From NCBI RefSeq assembly GCF_023630205.1, contig NZ_JALPRR010000001.1, positions 186,001 to 250,000 on the forward strand: a stretch of DNA of 64,000 nt. The letters are read 5' to 3'. Each line of letters opens with the position of its first letter. The stretch's first letter is position 1. The translations under genes were made by a program, and so were the position numbers. Below the pieces are notes generated by a model. That model made no database searches and had not been told where the DNA came from. It saw only the letters and a program-made list of their open reading frames with translations. The stretch comes from Pontibacter ruber (GTDB lineage Bacteria; Bacteroidota; Bacteroidia; Cytophagales; Hymenobacteraceae). Of this stretch, positions 8,145 to 17,714 are shown in pieces.

Positions 8145-11100
8145 CTATAAAGAGCCGGTTGCCGGTGCAGCTTCCGCTTTCTTTACAGATATGGCCTCCA
8201 CGCCTTTCTCCTTCACAAGCTTGTTCAGCGCCGGAACATCCTGTGTTTGTACCTGCTTGAACAGGTTCAGTTGCTCGTCGATCTGGGCTGTGATCTCTTT
8301 TTTGAACGCATATGCCTGATCGGTCGGACGGAAATCACCGGTGCTTACCTGCCCTACCAGGTTCGCCAGTTTGTTGTTCAGGCGGATCGGGAAGTTAAGC
8401 GGATCCTGACCACTGCGGTTCTTGGTCTGGTACAGTGCCTCTTCGATTTTTGTGATCTTTTTATCGATAGCACTGGCAGACTCCACTACATCTTTGTAGT
8501 TGTCCTGCCCTTTCAGGTTACCTTTCAGCGTGTTCAGCTGTGCGCGCATTGCCCGGATATCCTTGATAGCATTATGGGTTTCGGTCAGCTTTTGGCTCAC
8601 CTCCATCAGGAAAGAAAACTGCGCCGCACGGTCTTCCGGTGTGGCTTTGGTGCGCGGATCCGGAAGTATAGCAAACGTCGTTTCCTGGCTGTCTTTGTTC
8701 ACGGTCAGCTTCGCTTTGTAGGTACCCGGTATAGCTCTCGGCCCCTGCGTGCCGCCACCCCAAAGTATAAGGCCATCAAACTTGCTTGCCTCCGGATAGC
8801 GCATGTCCCACACAAAGCGGTTCAGGCCCTCCTTCGCAGTCAGCTTATCGCTCTTTTCTTTGGCATTGCTGGCGTAGCTGCGGATCAGCTTGCCGTTCTG
8901 GTCCATGATCTCCAGCTTTACCACCGTAGCCGAATCCGGTTTCTGTGGCATGTAGTAATGCACCATCACGCCACCTGGGTGGTTCTCGCCGGCCGTTTTA
9001 GACGTGCCTCTGCTGCCTCCGTCCATGCGGTAGCTGTCCATCGGCTTGTACAGGTGGAATTTGCTGCCAGCTATACTTTTGTTCAACTGGTGCAGCGGGG
9101 TCAGGTCGTCGATGATCCAGAAGCTGCGGCCTTGCGTGGCAGCGATCAGGTTGTCGTTCTTGATGGTCAGGTCTGTGATCGAAACGATCGGCAGGTTCAT
9201 CTGGAACGGCTGCCAGTTCTCGCCATCATTGAACGAAACATACATGCCATACTCCGTACCGGCATACAGCAAGCCCTGGCGCTTCGGATCGGCGCGCACT
9301 ACGCGGGTAAAGTGGTTGTCGTCAATCCCTTTGGTGATCTTGTCCCAGGTTTTGCCGTAGTTAGTTGTCTTGTACAGGTACGGACGGAAGTCGCCGGACT
9401 TATACATGGTAGCCGCTATATAAGCTGCTCCTTTTTGCGTCGGGTGCGCCTCAATGCTGTTGATCTGGATCCACTCCGGCATGCCTTTCGGCGTTACCTT
9501 GTTCCAGGTCTTGCCATTGTCGCGGCTCACGTGTACCAGGCCGTCGTCAGAACCTGTCCAGATCACACCAGGCTCCACCGGCGACTCGTTGATCGCGAAG
9601 ATGGTACCGTAGTACTCCACGCTAGTGTTGTCCTTGGTGATCGGGCCACCGGACGGCCCTAATTTAGAAGGATCGTTGCGCGTCAAATCCGGGCTGATGG
9701 TTTCCCAGGACTGGCCTTCGTTGTGAGTAACGTGCACGTGGTTGGACGTGGTGTAGAGTTTCTTCGGATCGTTCGGTGAGAACATGATCGGGAAGTTCCA
9801 CTGGAACCTGTACTTCATACCTTCTGCGCCATGGCCCATCGGGTTGTCCGGCCATACGTTGATTACGCGCTCCTGCCCATTGCTGTGGTCTACTCTTGAC
9901 AAGAAGCCGCCGTAGTTACCGCCGTACACAATATCCGGGTTCTTCGGGTCAACGGCAAGGTGGGCACTTTCTGCACCGGCTGTTTCTTCCCAATCGTCTT
10001 CGGTTATACTATAACCATTCGAGCGGTGGGAGATACGTACGGTAGAGTTATCCTGCTGCGCGCCGTAAATGCGGTAAGGGAAATGGTTGTCGGTTACCAC
10101 ACGGTAAAACTGTCCGGTTGGCTGGTTGTGGTAGGTGCTCCAGTTCATGCCGCCGTCGGCTGTTACCTGTGCGCCACCGTCATCGGCAATGATCATGCGC
10201 GACGGGTTCTCCGGTGCGATCCAAAGGTCGTGGTGATCGCCGTGCGGGGCGTTGGCAGCAGTAAAGGTCTTGCCGCCGTCTTTAGACCGGTGGTAAGACA
10301 CGTTCATCACATACACCACGTCCACGTCTTTCGGGTCGGCATACACGCGGGTGTAGTACCAGGCGCGCTGGCGTATGTTGCGGTCGTCGTTTACTTTCGT
10401 CCAGGTAAGTCCGGCATTGTCCGAGCGGAAAAGGCCGCCCTCTTCTGCTTCTACCAACGCGTATACTCTGTCAGAATTTACAGGTGACACGGTTACGCCA
10501 ATAATCCCCAATGTACCTTTTGGCAGGCCCTCGTTACGGGAAATTTCTTTCCAGGTATCGCCGCCGTCTGTACTTTTCCAGATACCCGAGCCAGGCCCGC
10601 CGGAAGACAGGCTGTACGGGTTACGGCGCACGTTCCAGGTGGTAGCGTAAAGTATGCGTGGGTTAGACGGATCGAAGGTCAGATCGACAGCGCCGGCGTC
10701 TTTGTTGGCAAACAGCGTTTTCTTCCAGGTTTTGCCGCCGTCCGTACTTTTATAAACGCCGCGCTCTTCACTGGATTTATACAGATCGCCCATTGCGGCA
10801 ACAAAAACAACATCCGGGTTCTGCGGGTGTATGCGGACACGACCGATGTGTCTTGTGTCTTTCAGGCCAATGTGCTTCCAGGATTTGCCGGCATCCACCG
10901 ATTTCCACATCCCGAAACCAGACGATACGTTGCCGCGCACGGTCTTCTCGCCCTCTCCCACATACAGTACATTCGGATCAGCCTCGCTCACGGCCACTGC
11001 CCCAATCGAGCCGCCGAAGAAACCATCCGAGATGTTCTCCCAGGTGGAGCCGCCGTCGGTGGTACGCCAAACTCCGCCCCCCACGGAGCCGAAGTAATAC

Positions 11101-11333
11101 AGGTTTGGTTTACCCGGCACACCGGTTACGGTAGCCGAGCGGCCACCCCGGTAAGGCCCGATCGAGCGCCAGGTAAGGCCGTTGTAAAGTTTTGGATCGA
11201 ACGTGGCAGCAGCGTCTTTCTTCGACTGCTTTGTGGTTGCCTTTTGCTTCTGCGCTACGACTTCCGGAGAAGCCAGCGCCAGCGCGAACATCAGGCAAGC
11301 TGCCGTACCCGTTCTGTAAAAGGTTCTTTTCAT
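8145..11333 (-). CDS. BNR-repeat (sortilin/VPS10-like) exported protein
   Basis: A 1062-residue exported protein with a signal peptide ending near A-S-P-E-V-V-A-Q. The N-terminal two thirds form a sortilin/VPS10-type beta-propeller array with at least ten Asp-box motifs (S-T-D-G-G-K-T-W and variants). The last 300 residues contain an FlgD-Ig-like stretch (V-V-K-L-E-I-M-D-Q-N-G-K-L-I-R), then a helical tail ending in a K-K-A-E-A-A-P-A segment. Related proteins are often labelled glycosyl hydrolases without evidence; a binding or scaffold role is as likely. It is the intact paralog of the gene at 1-2072. Its own terminator follows. Confidence 0.87.
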   Translation of the reverse strand: MKRTFYRTGTAACLMFALALASPEVVAQKQKATTKQSKKDAAATFDPKLYNGLTWRSIGPYRGGRSATVTGVPGKPNLYYFGSVGGGVWRTTDGGSTWENISDGFFGGSIGAVAVSEADPNVLYVGEGEKTVRGNVSSGFGMWKSVDAGKSWKHIGLKDTRHIGRVRIHPQNPDVVFVAAMGDLYKSSEERGVYKSTDGGKTWKKTLFANKDAGAVDLTFDPSNPRILYATTWNVRRNPYSLSSGGPGSGIWKSTDGGDTWKEISRNEGLPKGTLGIIGVTVSPVNSDRVYALVEAEEGGLFRSDNAGLTWTKVNDDRNIRQRAWYYTRVYADPKDVDVVYVMNVSYHRSKDGGKTFTAANAPHGDHHDLWIAPENPSRMIIADDGGAQVTADGGMNWSTYHNQPTGQFYRVVTDNHFPYRIYGAQQDNSTVRISHRSNGYSITEDDWEETAGAESAHLAVDPKNPDIVYGGNYGGFLSRVDHSNGQERVINVWPDNPMGHGAEGMKYRFQWNFPIMFSPNDPKKLYTTSNHVHVTHNEGQSWETISPDLTRNDPSKLGPSGGPITKDNTSVEYYGTIFAINESPVEPGVIWTGSDDGLVHVSRDNGKTWNKVTPKGMPEWIQINSIEAHPTQKGAAYIAATMYKSGDFRPYLYKTTNYGKTWDKITKGIDDNHFTRVVRADPKRQGLLYAGTEYGMYVSFNDGENWQPFQMNLPIVSITDLTIKNDNLIAATQGRSFWIIDDLTPLHQLNKSIAGSKFHLYKPMDSYRMDGGSRGTSKTAGENHPGGVMVHYYMPQKPDSATVVKLEIMDQNGKLIRSYASNAKEKSDKLTAKEGLNRFVWDMRYPEASKFDGLILWGGGTQGPRAIPGTYKAKLTVNKDSQETTFAILPDPRTKATPEDRAAQFSFLMEVSQKLTETHNAIKDIRAMRAQLNTLKGNLKGQDNYKDVVESASAIDKKITKIEEALYQTKNRSGQDPLNFPIRLNNKLANLVGQVSTGDFRPTDQAYAFKKEITAQIDEQLNLFKQVQTQDVPALNKLVKEKGVEAISVKKAEAAPATGSL

Positions 11334-12020
11334 GAAAAGGTAAGTATTAGTTTAAGAGGTTAGTTTGTTTGGGGTAATGATTTAGTAAAGTTTGGGAAGA
11401 AAAGCAATAGCTGCTCCGGCTAAAGTCATGAACCTGAACCAGGTTTACAGCAAGGTTGAAGGAAACATACTATAGGTTGAGGCTTGAAAACAGCAGCCAT
11501 CAGCCAGGAAACGACTGAAGTTTTTCGAAAAAAATTTTATTTTTTATTTTTTCAGAACCTTTAAATGGCTCAGAACAATGGTTTTGTTCAAAATCCCTCT
11601 CTTACTGCCTCATAATTATGGAAACCGGGCAGAGAATCACACAATGCTTTATTCCATCTAAATTGCACCTTCTTTTTTTCTTCCAACTAAGAACATAAAA
11701 AGTATAAATATGAATAATTATACTTTTAACTCAAACGCAACTTCTGTATTGAACTTGTTTACCTTGGAATAATTCAACAAAAGACCCTCCAAATAATGTT
11801 TAAACGCTGTAAAAACAAACAATAACATGCTGCAACATCCCGATTCACATTAAAGTAAAAGTCATAAAGTACCAAAAACTTACAATACTACTTTCTTACT
11901 CATCTGTTCACAGAATGTATCCTATACAATTCTGTGAAACGCTTTTACCATTATCGTTTTCACCCTTTTTACCTATTACGATCACTTTGTCTATGTAACA
12001 CCTTTAACACATCTCACCTT
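11334..12020. other. 687-bp AT-rich spacer between divergent genes
   Basis: Separates the minus-strand BNR gene from the plus-strand subtilase. It contains long A/T tracts (11520-11550) and two AAGTATA-type words (about 11700 and 11723). No credible ORF, tRNA or TAnnTTTG box was found. Both genes' promoters must lie here. Confidence 0.5.
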
Positions 12021-14750
12021 ATGAAACAACTTTTATACTTCATGGCCGCTATGCTGCTTTTTGTCAATAGCGTGCTGGCACAGGCAACCCTCGACAAGGA
12101 ACTGCTGCAGGTGCTTCAGGCAAACACGCTCCCGGCAGAGGTTATCGTTACCTTTAACGGCGACGGGGCTCCTACTCCAACACAGCTTAACGTACTGAAC
12201 AACCTTGGCATCACGAAAGGCATTGCCTTGAAATCCCTCCCGATCGTTGGCGTGCTCGCTACGGCAGCACAAGTAGACGCCCTCTCCAAAAGCCCTGAAG
12301 TTAAATCTGTGTTCCTGAACAAAAAGCTGACCTACTACAACTACAACGGCACCCACCTGACAGGTGTAAGAAGGCTGCGCACAGACAAGGAAATGATCGC
12401 CCGCAACAAGGGTATTCCGGTATCCGGCAAAGGCGTGGGTGTGATGATCAACGACAGTGGTGTGGACGGCACACACGACGACATTAAACTCGGAACGCAC
12501 CTGGTGCAGAACGTGATGGGCTCTACCAACCTGAATGCCGTGGATGCCATGCTGCCTGTAACCTGGGTGGAGAACGTACCGAACACCGACACCAACTCCG
12601 GCCACGGCACACACTGCGCCGGTAGCGTAGGCGGTAATGGCTCTAAATCTGGTGGTCTGTACGAAGGCGTAGCGCCCGGTGCCCACCTGATCGGCTATGG
12701 TTCAGGTGCCGCCTTGTTTATACTTGATGCAATTGGTGGATATGACTATGCCCTTACCCACCAGTATGAGTACAACATCCGTGTGATCTCCAACTCCTGG
12801 GGCACCAGCGGCGATTTTGATCCGACCAACCCGGTAAACGTTGCTTCCAAAAAAGCTTATGACCGTGGCATTGTGTCTGTATTCGCGGCCGGCAACGATG
12901 GTCCGGGCTCCGATACGCACAACCCGTATGCCATCGCGCCATGGGTAATCTCGATTGGTGCGGGCGACAAGTATGGCCAGCTGGCAGATTTTTCCTCCAG
13001 AGGCGTGAAAGACGAAAAAGGCACCTTTACCATCGACGGCGAAACCTGGACTTATGAAAACAGACCAACCGTGATCGCTCCGGGCGTTGACATTGTGTCG
13101 ACAAGAGTGCTGGCCCCTGTATCTTCACTGTCGGCGCAGCAGGACGCCGAAACCCTTGCCCCGGCGCACCTGCCCTACTATACCCACATGAGCGGCACCT
13201 CTATGGCAACCCCGCATACCTCGGGTATTGTGGCCCTGATGCTGGAGGCTAACCCGGCACTGACTCCGGCGCAGGTAAAAGCCATACTTCAGAAAACAGC
13301 TACCAACATGCCTAACCGCGAGTCGTGGGAAGTAGGCGCCGGTTACGTAAATGCCTATGCTGCCGTCGATCATATTTTCCGTAACACCAACTTTGGCGCT
13401 ACCCTGAACATGACCAGAAGCTTCAATAGCAACATCAACAAAGCAACAGATACAGAAGCTTTCACAATTGATTACAACCCGCTGCTGCCAGCCAACAACC
13501 AGAAGACCTTTGTGGTGGCAGAAGGTACTACAGGCATAGAGGCAAAGATCATTGCAGCTGGTGTGGCAGAAACAGGCAACCCTGTCAACCTGATCCTGAC
13601 AGGTCCGGACGGTACAGAATACAGATCTGGCATACCGGTAGCATTTGCCCTGTACATGGACCGCAGTGTAGCAGTAGCCGCACCAAAGCCCGGCACCTGG
13701 ACGCTGAAAGCAGAGGGACTGGAAGGTGTAGCCGTACCTGAAACTATCTCCGGCAAACTAACCATTATGCGCTTAACCGGCACTAGCGGGTTAACAGATG
13801 TAGTTGGACACCCGGCAGAAGCTTCGATCCGCATGGCCGTAAGTGCCCGCCTGATGGACGGTTTGAGCGGTGGCTTTAAACCAGATGATATGTTGAAGCG
13901 CATCCAGCTAGCTGATTACTTAATGATGGGGCAAGGCGCACGCCAATATATGCCTACCAATGGCACCATCACTTTTGGCGATGTCAAAGGTAATGAAGTA
14001 CTGTTGGCAGAATCGGTAACGGCCAAGGGTGCAGCGCTGAAAGACAGACTGCACGAGTATAACGGCGTGATGACCGCAGCAGGAACAGGCAAATTTAACC
14101 CGACCGGAAACGTGAGCAGGGCAAGTTTATCCTACTCCCTGGTACAAAGCCTTGGTCTGCAGAAGTTCGCGCTGGAGCGCAATGGCAAAGCAGTAACGGT
14201 GAACGTTGATGGAAAAGATATTCCGATCAAAGATGCGGCTGATATACCTGCTGGCCTGGAAGGTTACGTAAGTGTGGCGCTGGAGATGGGACTGATCAAT
14301 GCTTACTATACTGTAAAGCAGGGTCCGCTGGACCTGTTCCCGACACTGGAAGCTACGTTCAAGCCGCTGCAGAACGTAACCCGCGCCGAGTTTGCTGTGA
14401 TCGTTACCCGCACTCACACCAGCTGGAATTCGAACGCACAGCCGGTTGCTTCTACCTCCAGCACCTCTGCTGCAACAGCGGCGGCTCCGGAATGGACAAA
14501 GACCTTCTCCTATCCTAACCCGTTCTCGGAGACTACTACAATCAGCTATGCCGTTGCAAAAGATGGTTATGTAACTGTAGAAGTTTTTGATCTGATGGGC
14601 AAGAAGATCCAGACGTTGGTGGCAGAGCCCCAAAGCGCTGGCAAGCACAGCCTCAAGTTCGATGGCAGTAGTCTGCCAGGCGGCACATATCTCTACCGCA
14701 TCAGTGCAGATGGAAAAACATCTACTGAGAAACTGGTAATTGCCAGGTAA
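12021..14750 (+). CDS. secreted subtilisin-like S8 peptidase with SLH-like repeats and T9SS sorting domain
   Basis: A 909-residue protein from ATG 12021 (signal peptide MKQLLYFMAAMLLFVNSVLAQ); the longer frame from 11934 adds an unlikely leader. The S8 catalytic triad is D145 (N-D-S-G-V-D-G-T-H), H195 (S-G-H-G-T-H) and S394 (S-G-T-S-M-A-T-P-H). After the peptidase domain come three S-layer-homology-like units, the last ending F-K-P-L-Q-N-V-T-R-A-E-F-A-V-I-V-T-R. A Ser/Thr/Ala-rich linker leads to a type A T9SS C-terminal domain (Y-P-N-P-F-S-E-T-T-T-I-S-Y to T-E-K-L-V-I-A-R). It should be secreted across the outer membrane by the type IX system and processed there. SLH-like repeats in a didermic Bacteroidota protein are unusual. 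Confidence 0.9.
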   Translation: MKQLLYFMAAMLLFVNSVLAQATLDKELLQVLQANTLPAEVIVTFNGDGAPTPTQLNVLNNLGITKGIALKSLPIVGVLATAAQVDALSKSPEVKSVFLNKKLTYYNYNGTHLTGVRRLRTDKEMIARNKGIPVSGKGVGVMINDSGVDGTHDDIKLGTHLVQNVMGSTNLNAVDAMLPVTWVENVPNTDTNSGHGTHCAGSVGGNGSKSGGLYEGVAPGAHLIGYGSGAALFILDAIGGYDYALTHQYEYNIRVISNSWGTSGDFDPTNPVNVASKKAYDRGIVSVFAAGNDGPGSDTHNPYAIAPWVISIGAGDKYGQLADFSSRGVKDEKGTFTIDGETWTYENRPTVIAPGVDIVSTRVLAPVSSLSAQQDAETLAPAHLPYYTHMSGTSMATPHTSGIVALMLEANPALTPAQVKAILQKTATNMPNRESWEVGAGYVNAYAAVDHIFRNTNFGATLNMTRSFNSNINKATDTEAFTIDYNPLLPANNQKTFVVAEGTTGIEAKIIAAGVAETGNPVNLILTGPDGTEYRSGIPVAFALYMDRSVAVAAPKPGTWTLKAEGLEGVAVPETISGKLTIMRLTGTSGLTDVVGHPAEASIRMAVSARLMDGLSGGFKPDDMLKRIQLADYLMMGQGARQYMPTNGTITFGDVKGNEVLLAESVTAKGAALKDRLHEYNGVMTAAGTGKFNPTGNVSRASLSYSLVQSLGLQKFALERNGKAVTVNVDGKDIPIKDAADIPAGLEGYVSVALEMGLINAYYTVKQGPLDLFPTLEATFKPLQNVTRAEFAVIVTRTHTSWNSNAQPVASTSSTSAATAAAPEWTKTFSYPNPFSETTTISYAVAKDGYVTVEVFDLMGKKIQTLVAEPQSAGKHSLKFDGSSLPGGTYLYRISADGKTSTEKLVIAR

Positions 14751-14775
14751 GTATAACGAATAGCCAAATACGTTG

Positions 14776-14807
14776 AAAAGGTCCTCTGTCATGGAGGGCC
14801 TTTTTGT
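14776..14807 (+). terminator. intrinsic terminator after subtilase gene
   Basis: Stem AAAAGGTCCTC with GAGGGCCTTTTT (one wobble) and a T tract, 26 bp after the stop codon. Confidence 0.8.
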
Positions 14808-14876
14808 TTTTGGTGTAACCTCTTGCTGGTCTAAATGCTTTTGCTCAGAAAGAGAATTTATACTTGCCACACGCTT

Positions 14877-14904
14877 GTCATTTCGAACGATAGTGAGAAA
14901 TCTT
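14877..14904 (+). repeat. REP-type repeat (GTCATTTCGAA...GAGAAATCTT)
   Basis: A 28-bp word of the type found many times in Bacteroidota genomes. A second copy in opposite orientation lies at 61598-61623, with about five differences over 26 positions. Each copy sits beside one copy of the large structured repeat. Confidence 0.75.
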
Positions 14905-15000
14905 ATACAGCAAGTATAAACCCACCCCTGCACTCCTCCCGAGAGGGGAATTTGGCCTTTGGTGTAGCTGGAGTTATACTTTTATAGTTGCTCTGGTCCA

Positions 15001-15380
15001 ACCAACCCTAACCCCCTTGTCTAAGGAGGGGAATCTGGTTGTTGCTATACTTTCAAAGTATGAGTTTCATAGCTGCAGCTATAGCACGGACAGGTCGCGA
15101 CCTGTCCCTACAATGGGATCCAGTTGCATAGCCGCCAGCTAAGCAGTGTCAACAGCAGTCCTTGGGTTGGGCGCCTATGCGAGTTTTTCCGGTGTTGCGT
15201 GAGCAACATTGCGACGCAGGAGCAAAGGAAAAGCTCCCAGCGCTCAACCCGAGGACGAGGCCCCGCGGCCGTGAGCGCACCAAAGTATAAAATGAAACTA
15301 TAGATAAGTAGGACTTAGGTATACAGGAAGCAACGATAGCAAAGGCTTGCTTGCCATAAGTATAAACATCAGCTATAAAA
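15001..15380 (+). repeat. large structured dispersed repeat, copy A
   Basis: Homologous to 61212-61586. It starts with a gaggggaat-type segment, then GTTGCTATAC and TTTCATAGCT. A perfect 20-bp palindrome at 15088-15107 follows (GGACAGGTCGCGACCTGTCC), then CCTACAATGGG and CCAGTTGCATAG. A nested hairpin spans 15161-15253: outer arms 15161-15174 with 15240-15253 (14 bp, two wobbles), middle arms 15181-15190 with 15227-15236 (10 bp, one wobble), inner arms TGTTGC/GCAACA at 15193-15208. A 43-nt block after the hairpin (GAGGACGAGGCCCCGCGGCC through GCGCACCAAAGTATAA) is identical in copy B. No ORF is conserved, so it is either a non-autonomous element or a structured RNA. Confidence 0.8.
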
Positions 15381-15646
15381 GATGTATAACTCTGATAATG
15401 CAACAGGCTTTGCTTCTCACTTACGTAACCCTCCGCTGCTGCTGCAGTAAAACACAGAACGTGCTTGTTGAAAATATGTCGTGTCTGGCGCAGAAGTTTT
15501 CGATTGAACCGGACAAAATATAAAGTATAGCACGCAGGCGTGACAGAATGACATAGAAAACTAACCGTTCAGCGCTTGGCACAAGGCTTGTTATAGTAGA
15601 GTCAACGGTTAAAAATTGGAATTGAAACTATAAATAAAACTATAGA

Positions 15647-17578
15647 ATGGGAAAAATAATTGGTATTGACTTAGGTACAACCAACTCCTGCGTTGCCGTA
15701 ATGGAAGGTAACGAGCCAGTGGTTATTCCTAACAGCGAAGGCCGCCGCACAACTCCGTCTATCGTTGCTTTCCTGGATAACGGAAACGGTGAGCGTAAAG
15801 TGGGTGATCCGGCCAAACGTCAGGCGATCACAAACCCTCACAACACCATTGCTTCTATCAAGCGCTTCATGGGCCACAGCTATAATGAGGTAAGCGAAGA
15901 GTCGAAGCAGGTATCTTACAAAGTGATCCAGGGTGGTAACAACACCGTACGTGTAGAAATTGGCGACCGTCAGTATACACCGCAGGAAATCTCGGCGATG
16001 GTACTTCAGAAAATGAAGGCTACTGCTGAAGACTATTTGGGCACAACTGTAACAGAAGCGGTTATCACTGTACCGGCTTACTTCAACGACGCACAGCGTC
16101 AGGCTACGAAAGAAGCCGGCCAGATTGCTGGTCTTGATGTGAAGCGTATCATCAACGAGCCTACAGCAGCAGCACTTGCTTATGGCCTGGACAAAAAGCA
16201 TAAAGATCAGAAGATCGCAGTATTTGACTTAGGTGGTGGTACATTCGATATCTCTATACTTGAGCTGGGTGATGGCGTATTCGAGGTACTATCTACCAAC
16301 GGTGACACACACCTAGGTGGTGATGACTTCGACCAGAAGATCATTAACTGGCTGGCAGAAGAGTTTATCAAAGACGAGAACATCGACCTGCGCAAAGACC
16401 CAATGGCATTGCAGCGTCTGAAAGAAGCTGCTGAAAAGGCAAAGATTGAGCTTTCTTCTTCTAACGAGACAGAGATCAACCTGCCTTACATCATGCCGGT
16501 AAATGGTATTCCGAAACACTTAGTGCGCAAACTTTCTCGCGCCAAGTTCGAGCAGTTAACAGACGACCTGATCCGCCGCTCTATGGATCCGTGCAAGAAA
16601 GCACTCCAGGATGCCGGTCTTTCAACTTCTGACATCGACGAGGTGATCCTGGTAGGTGGTTCTACCCGTATCCCGAGAGTGCAGGAAGAAGTGGAGAAAT
16701 TCTTCGGCAAGAAGCCTTCTAAAGGTGTGAACCCGGATGAGGTAGTAGCGATTGGTGCTGCGATCCAAGGTGGTGTACTGACAGGTGAAGTAAAAGACGT
16801 ACTTCTACTGGATGTAACGCCGCTTTCACTGGGTATCGAAACAATGGGTGGTGTGATGACCAAACTGATCGAGTCTAACACAACCATTCCTACGAAGAAG
16901 TCTGAGACTTTCTCTACTGCTTCTGATAACCAGCCGTCTGTGGAGATCCACGTACTGCAGGGCGAGCGCCCGATGGCCCGCGACAACCGTACCATTGGTA
17001 GATTCCACCTGGATGGTATTCCACCAGCTCCACGTGGTGTTCCGCAGATCGAAGTTATTTTCGACATCGATGCCAACGGTATCCTGCACGTAACCGCTAA
17101 AGATAAGGCTACTGGCAAAGAGCAGAAGATCCGTATTGAGGCTTCTTCTGGCTTGACAGAGCAGGAAATCGAGCGTATGCGTAAGGAAGCTGAAGCCAAC
17201 GCTGAATCTGATAAGCGAGCGAAGGAAGAGATCGAGAAGCTGAACGCAGCTGACTCTATGATCTTCCAGACCGAGAAACAGTTGAAAGAGTATGGCGATA
17301 AGCTATCTGCTGGCAATAAGTCGAACATCGAGAATGCGCTGGGCGAGCTTAGAACTGCTCACGGTTCAAAAGACATTGCTGGTATCGACCGCGCTATCGA
17401 GAACCTGAACAACGCATGGCAGGCTGCCTCTCAGGAGATGTATGCTGCACAGGGTGCTCCGGGCGCTGAAGCGGGTGGCAACGGCCATGCTGGCGGTCCG
17501 CAGGGTGGCCCGCAAGGCGCACCTGCTGATGGTGGCGTAACCGATGTAGACTACGAAGAAGTAGACGGTAACAAGTAA
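15647..17578 (+). CDS. dnaK: molecular chaperone DnaK (Hsp70)
   Basis: A 643-residue Hsp70. The N-terminal ATPase begins [12 protein letters not shown] and carries [13 protein letters not shown] and F-D-L-G-G-G-T-F-D. The substrate-binding domain includes [12 protein letters not shown]. The C-terminal lid ends in a Gly/Gln/Pro-rich linker and the conserved V-D-Y-E-E-V tail. It folds proteins in the cytoplasm with DnaJ and GrpE; neither lies nearby, as is usual in Bacteroidota where dnaK is often alone. A strong terminator follows. No heat-shock operator (CIRCE-type inverted repeat) was seen upstream. Confidence 0.98.
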   Translation: MGKIIGIDLGTTNSCVAVMEGNEPVVIPNSEGRRTTPSIVAFLDNGNGERKVGDPAKRQAITNPHNTIASIKRFMGHSYNEVSEESKQVSYKVIQGGNNTVRVEIGDRQYTPQEISAMVLQKMKATAEDYLGTTVTEAVITVPAYFNDAQRQATKEAGQIAGLDVKRIINEPTAAALAYGLDKKHKDQKIAVFDLGGGTFDISILELGDGVFEVLSTNGDTHLGGDDFDQKIINWLAEEFIKDENIDLRKDPMALQRLKEAAEKAKIELSSSNETEINLPYIMPVNGIPKHLVRKLSRAKFEQLTDDLIRRSMDPCKKALQDAGLSTSDIDEVILVGGSTRIPRVQEEVEKFFGKKPSKGVNPDEVVAIGAAIQGGVLTGEVKDVLLLDVTPLSLGIETMGGVMTKLIESNTTIPTKKSETFSTASDNQPSVEIHVLQGERPMARDNRTIGRFHLDGIPPAPRGVPQIEVIFDIDANGILHVTAKDKATGKEQKIRIEASSGLTEQEIERMRKEAEANAESDKRAKEEIEKLNAADSMIFQTEKQLKEYGDKLSAGNKSNIENALGELRTAHGSKDIAGIDRAIENLNNAWQAASQEMYAAQGAPGAEAGGNGHAGGPQGGPQGAPADGGVTDVDYEEVDGNK

Positions 17579-17597
17579 TATAATAACGCAATTATAT

Positions 17598-17632
17598 AAA
17601 AGCCCCCGCTGGTTTCAGCGGGGGCTTTTTTG
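17598..17632 (+). terminator. intrinsic terminator after dnaK
   Basis: A near-perfect hairpin (AAAAGCCCCCGCTG with CAGCGGGGGCTTTTTT) followed by T residues, 20 bp after the dnaK stop. Confidence 0.92.
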
Positions 17633-17714
17633 TTTTAAACAATCCCAATAATTTCTATTAATTATAATTATATTTAAATCTTCTAAATTTAATTAAACTT
17701 ATAATAAGCCTAAT

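Larger units (their letters stand above)
14751..15646. other. repeat-rich 896-bp intergenic region before dnaK
   Basis: No credible gene. It holds a terminator, a REP-type repeat (14877-14904), copy A of a large structured repeat, and eight AAGTATA/TATACTT words, the densest cluster in the window. The dnaK promoter must lie near 15560-15640, but I see no TAnnTTTG box there. Confidence 0.7.

Noticed and set aside
8247..9662. 471-codon plus-strand open frame
   Set aside because: It is antisense to the BNR-repeat gene, whose signal peptide and repeated Asp-boxes prove the minus frame is real.
15001..15380. CRISPR array or insertion sequence
   Set aside because: There are no regularly spaced repeats, no cas genes and no transposase frame; only two dispersed copies were found in the window.
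15149..15403. 84-codon minus-strand open frame
   Set aside because: It lies within structured repeat copy A and is not conserved in copy B.
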